DNA of 64,000 nt from Liopterus haemorrhoidalis (Eukaryota; Arthropoda; Insecta; Coleoptera; Dytiscidae), in assembly GCA_963971575.1 (NCBI GenBank), contig OZ020612.1, forward strand, positions 33,831,916 to 33,895,915. Direction: 5' to 3'. The translations under genes and the position numbers were made by a program. The notes under the pieces are model-generated. The model ran no database searches, was not told the DNA's origin, and was given only the letters and a program-made list of their open reading frames with translations. Of the stretch, positions 61,519-64,000 are shown piece by piece. Numbering within the stretch: position 1 is the stretch's first letter; every line of letters begins with the position of its first letter.

Positions 61519-63357
61519 TATATGTTTCTATAAATTTTAATTTCACTTTTTCGTCCGATCGCAACATTTTTAATAAAAGTACCATTCGCAAACAAGTTTA
61601 TCAAACAAATTTACTAAACGCTTGTCTAGAAAACTTATTTGTATTTTTGTATGTTTTAATCAGGAACTAGGTCTTATTAAATTAAAACTACGAATGATTG
61701 AATAGACCGGTTTTGATACATTTTATTATCTTCATCAGTACGCTATTGTGAAGAAGAGATTATTTATATTTGTTTAGCAGATGCGTAATATTGATCAAAT
61801 GTAAACAAGTACCCTCACCAACTAAAAAGTATGGTGGGGCTACGCTACTTAATCAAGTGAATGAAATTACCTTTTATTCACTTGACTTGACATACTACTG
61901 AATCAAGTACTAAACCGAATGGTTTACGTGATGCAAGTTACTAAATTTTTAGTTACTTGCTTTAACACCATTAAACTAACACATGTAAACCCGACATTAC
62001 CTCACCAGACGCAACATATGCATTATGCACTATTTTTACTACTTTATATGTTTCCCAGAGCATAAATCTCTCTAACAAAGTAATTTAACAAAACACCGAC
62101 TCAACTAACAACAGTTTGGCAACTACTGGAGTAACTATTTGCAACATATCTTATTTTACTGGCGTCGGATTAAAAATGCATATCTGTGATGATTGTGAGT
62201 TGTTTTATATAAAAAGGGATACTATTTTTTGCTATTCTTCTGTAAAAAGAAATGTTATTTATTTATTTATGATACTCCATTATAATAAAACTAAAGTGTA
62301 TTTCTTTGGCATTTTAAAACTTCAGAACCCTGTCCATGAGAAGTTCTTCATGTAATTAATAAAATACTATTTTTCTGTGTAAATAAGTACTATACTGACT
62401 GACTTATGTTGTTAAGTGCTACATGTAGCTATGTGATTTTACTAAATTTAGTGCCTGATTATGTGTTATGTCTTGTCTTTTTATAAAAATAATGTTCACA
62501 TGAAAATTTTCATCAGTATCTTACTGTAAATATAATATAACAGTTACCTACCTACATCACATACATTCCATGTTTAAGAATACTAATAAATACATATGAA
62601 CAAAATGTTTCTTTTTTAATGTACAATACAATTCCACAAGGAGGCAGAACTGCCGTTGATATATATGTAAGGCGTCTTTATGCATAAGTTTCTTTGTGTC
62701 CACTCAGCTTAATAATTATGTTAACCCATTTTTTTAATGAAAAACAAAATAGTTAGATGGACTTTTGGTATGACTAATTTTTATTAATGATAATTAAGGT
62801 AATAATTAAAATTGCCAAATAACATCACAAATACTTACAATAATATATACATACAGTTTATCTGAACTGAAAATCTAAAAAAATAAGAGAAATGCAAATT
62901 TTTGTGAACCAAAATATTTCATCAATTATTACTTGGGCGTTGAGAAAAAATAATATTGGGAGGTAGGTACCAATTAAAAGCTCTTGACATTATTTTCTGG
63001 TCGGGCAAAACGCTTTTTGAATGAAATTTCCTTAAAATAACTTTGTTTTTTTTTTTTCTTCGGAACTCGTTAAAATGAATTCCTGTCTTGGTGGTCGTAA
63101 AGTTTAATTTTTATATCATAATTTTTATATCATAGGTTCAATTATTTTTGGAAACCAGTTCTAAAATTGAAATCTCGCTATTTTCATTGTCATTCATTTT
63201 TAAAATTTATTTATTTATATATTATTATTTTTTTTCCAATTCTCCACTTACATAAAACACAATCACATTAATTTAAGAAAATGTAACGAATAAATTATTA
63301 TCAAATATACTAATAAAACACTATTTTAATAATGTAATTATTAAAACATCGAACATA
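61519..63357. other. No gene seen
   Basis: About 1.8 kb of AT-rich sequence. Short open frames (for example 62116-62355) have no recognisable motif and unremarkable composition. No element ends found. Confidence 0.45.
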
Positions 63358-63600
63358 CGTCAGGAAAGATCCAGTGTCTGCACAATGCGGAGTGACCCAA
63401 GCAACAATCTTTTCTGCATCCTGCAGATCAAAGAGGTAGCTGAAGATCTGCAGACGAGAATGGACTTGATTTCCCTTCGGTAGGAGACTTTCATACCACC
63501 CAAAACACCAACTATCAGGAATACAAACTTAACTTTATACCCTGGATACAGCTTTCTAACCTCGGACAAGAGATCCATATACTTGGACCTCTTTTTCCCC
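63358..63600 (-). pseudogene. R4/Dong-like 3' fragment
   Basis: The minus strand encodes MDLLSEVRKLYPGYKVKFVF, LIVGVLGGMKVSYRREIKSI, LICRMQKRLLLGSLRIV, matching the C-terminal tail of the element at 45538-49476. It starts right after a TTATTATTATTATTATT run (63606-63622), so the fragment abuts a TAA microsatellite on its 5' side. The 3' UTR is absent. Confidence 0.8.
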
Positions 63601-63623
63601 TCCTTTTTATTATTATTATTATT

Positions 63624-64000
63624 TTGGCTTTATATTTGATGTCTACCCGTTTCAGATGATAATAAACTATATCCGCAAAAAAAAACATTTTGTCTGACTG
63701 TATTTGTCCAAGGTTCACACAAACACGGCTCGACATATTTTCACGTTATTTGGTATGATGACAGAGTAAAACCAGAATTCGAACATGACTGTATGGCATC
63801 TCAAAATTTTCATTCTAAAGGGATTAAAACTATTTACTAAAAATGTAAAATGTCTCCCTCATTATTACCTTAATAGGAAAAACGTATATAACAAAAAAAT
63901 TTGTAACAAAAACGTTTTTACCGACCGCCAACATATATCATACCAATTATGACATTTCGATGGATCTCCACGAATTGAGCTCCATACATAACGTTTTGAT
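63624..64000 (+). mobile_element. Helitron-like repeat, second copy (runs off end)
   Basis: TTTTGGCTTTATATTTGATG, ATATCCGCAAAAAAAAACAT, TTTGTCCAAGGTTCACACAA and GGTATGATGACAGAGTA correspond to the left part of 25081-26033. The copy continues past the window. Confidence 0.6.

Noticed and set aside
1..64000. Bacterial-type systems (operons, defence islands, phage)
   Set aside because: All recognisable content is eukaryotic: introns, non-LTR elements, mariners, hATs and SINEs.

Overview
This is a piece of an AT-rich, transposon-saturated animal genome, almost certainly an insect. I infer this from the one host gene, an Elk-type voltage-gated potassium channel with GT-AG introns, and from the mobile families present: mariners, R4/Dong-like, Jockey/CR1-like and other LINEs, many hAT elements, PIF/Harbinger, a Helitron fragment and tRNA-derived SINEs. 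I cannot name the species.

Host gene. Four consecutive exons of Elk lie on the + strand (29213-29842, 44534-44805, 51450-51784, 52898-53369). They encode the pore with its GFG filter, S6, C-linker, cyclic-nucleotide-binding-homology domain and the complete C-terminal tail with stop codon. The phases (1, 0, 2) join perfectly. Exons for the PAS domain and S1-S5 were not found and probably lie upstream of the window. The introns are 14.7, 6.6 and 1.1 kb and are largely filled with mobile DNA.

Layout. 1-6 kb: a truncated LINE split by a small hAT element, then a Helitron helicase fragment split by a composite hAT element. 6.2-16 kb: a nest of transposons. A short TIR element holds a hAT (TSD ATATTATG). 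That hAT holds a second hAT (TSD TGCCAGAC), which carries a LINE with two open reading frames, and it also holds an unusual repeat carrying a tRNA-like module that is itself split by a Tc1/mariner relative. 16-29 kb: a LINE ORF1 remnant, a hairpin-bearing tandem repeat, R4 debris, three mariners, a hAT with a recognisable transposase tail, a Helitron-like repeat with a SINE inside, and several MITEs. 29-53 kb: Elk. Its introns hold a mariner inside a GC-rich TIR element, a Harbinger remnant, an unidentified TIR element with a small spliced ORF (36761-37711), repeated MITEs, a SINE, and a nearly intact R4/Dong-like retrotransposon antisense in intron 2 (45538-49476), flanked by TAA microsatellites. 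53-64 kb: more hAT, fold-back and LINE fragments and another R4 fragment.

Many element boundaries are supported by exact target-site duplications that I read directly, so the order of insertion can be worked out in several places. Apart from Elk I see no ordinary host gene, no rRNA, no convincing functional tRNA and no CRISPR array. The best candidates for something undescribed are the spliced-ORF TIR element at 36761, the TIR/tRNA-like repeat family (about 13314-15600, 40626-41313, 57617-58560), the composite hAT at 3754-5053 and the pair of elements with shared interiors but different ends (37991-38849 and 60334-60868).
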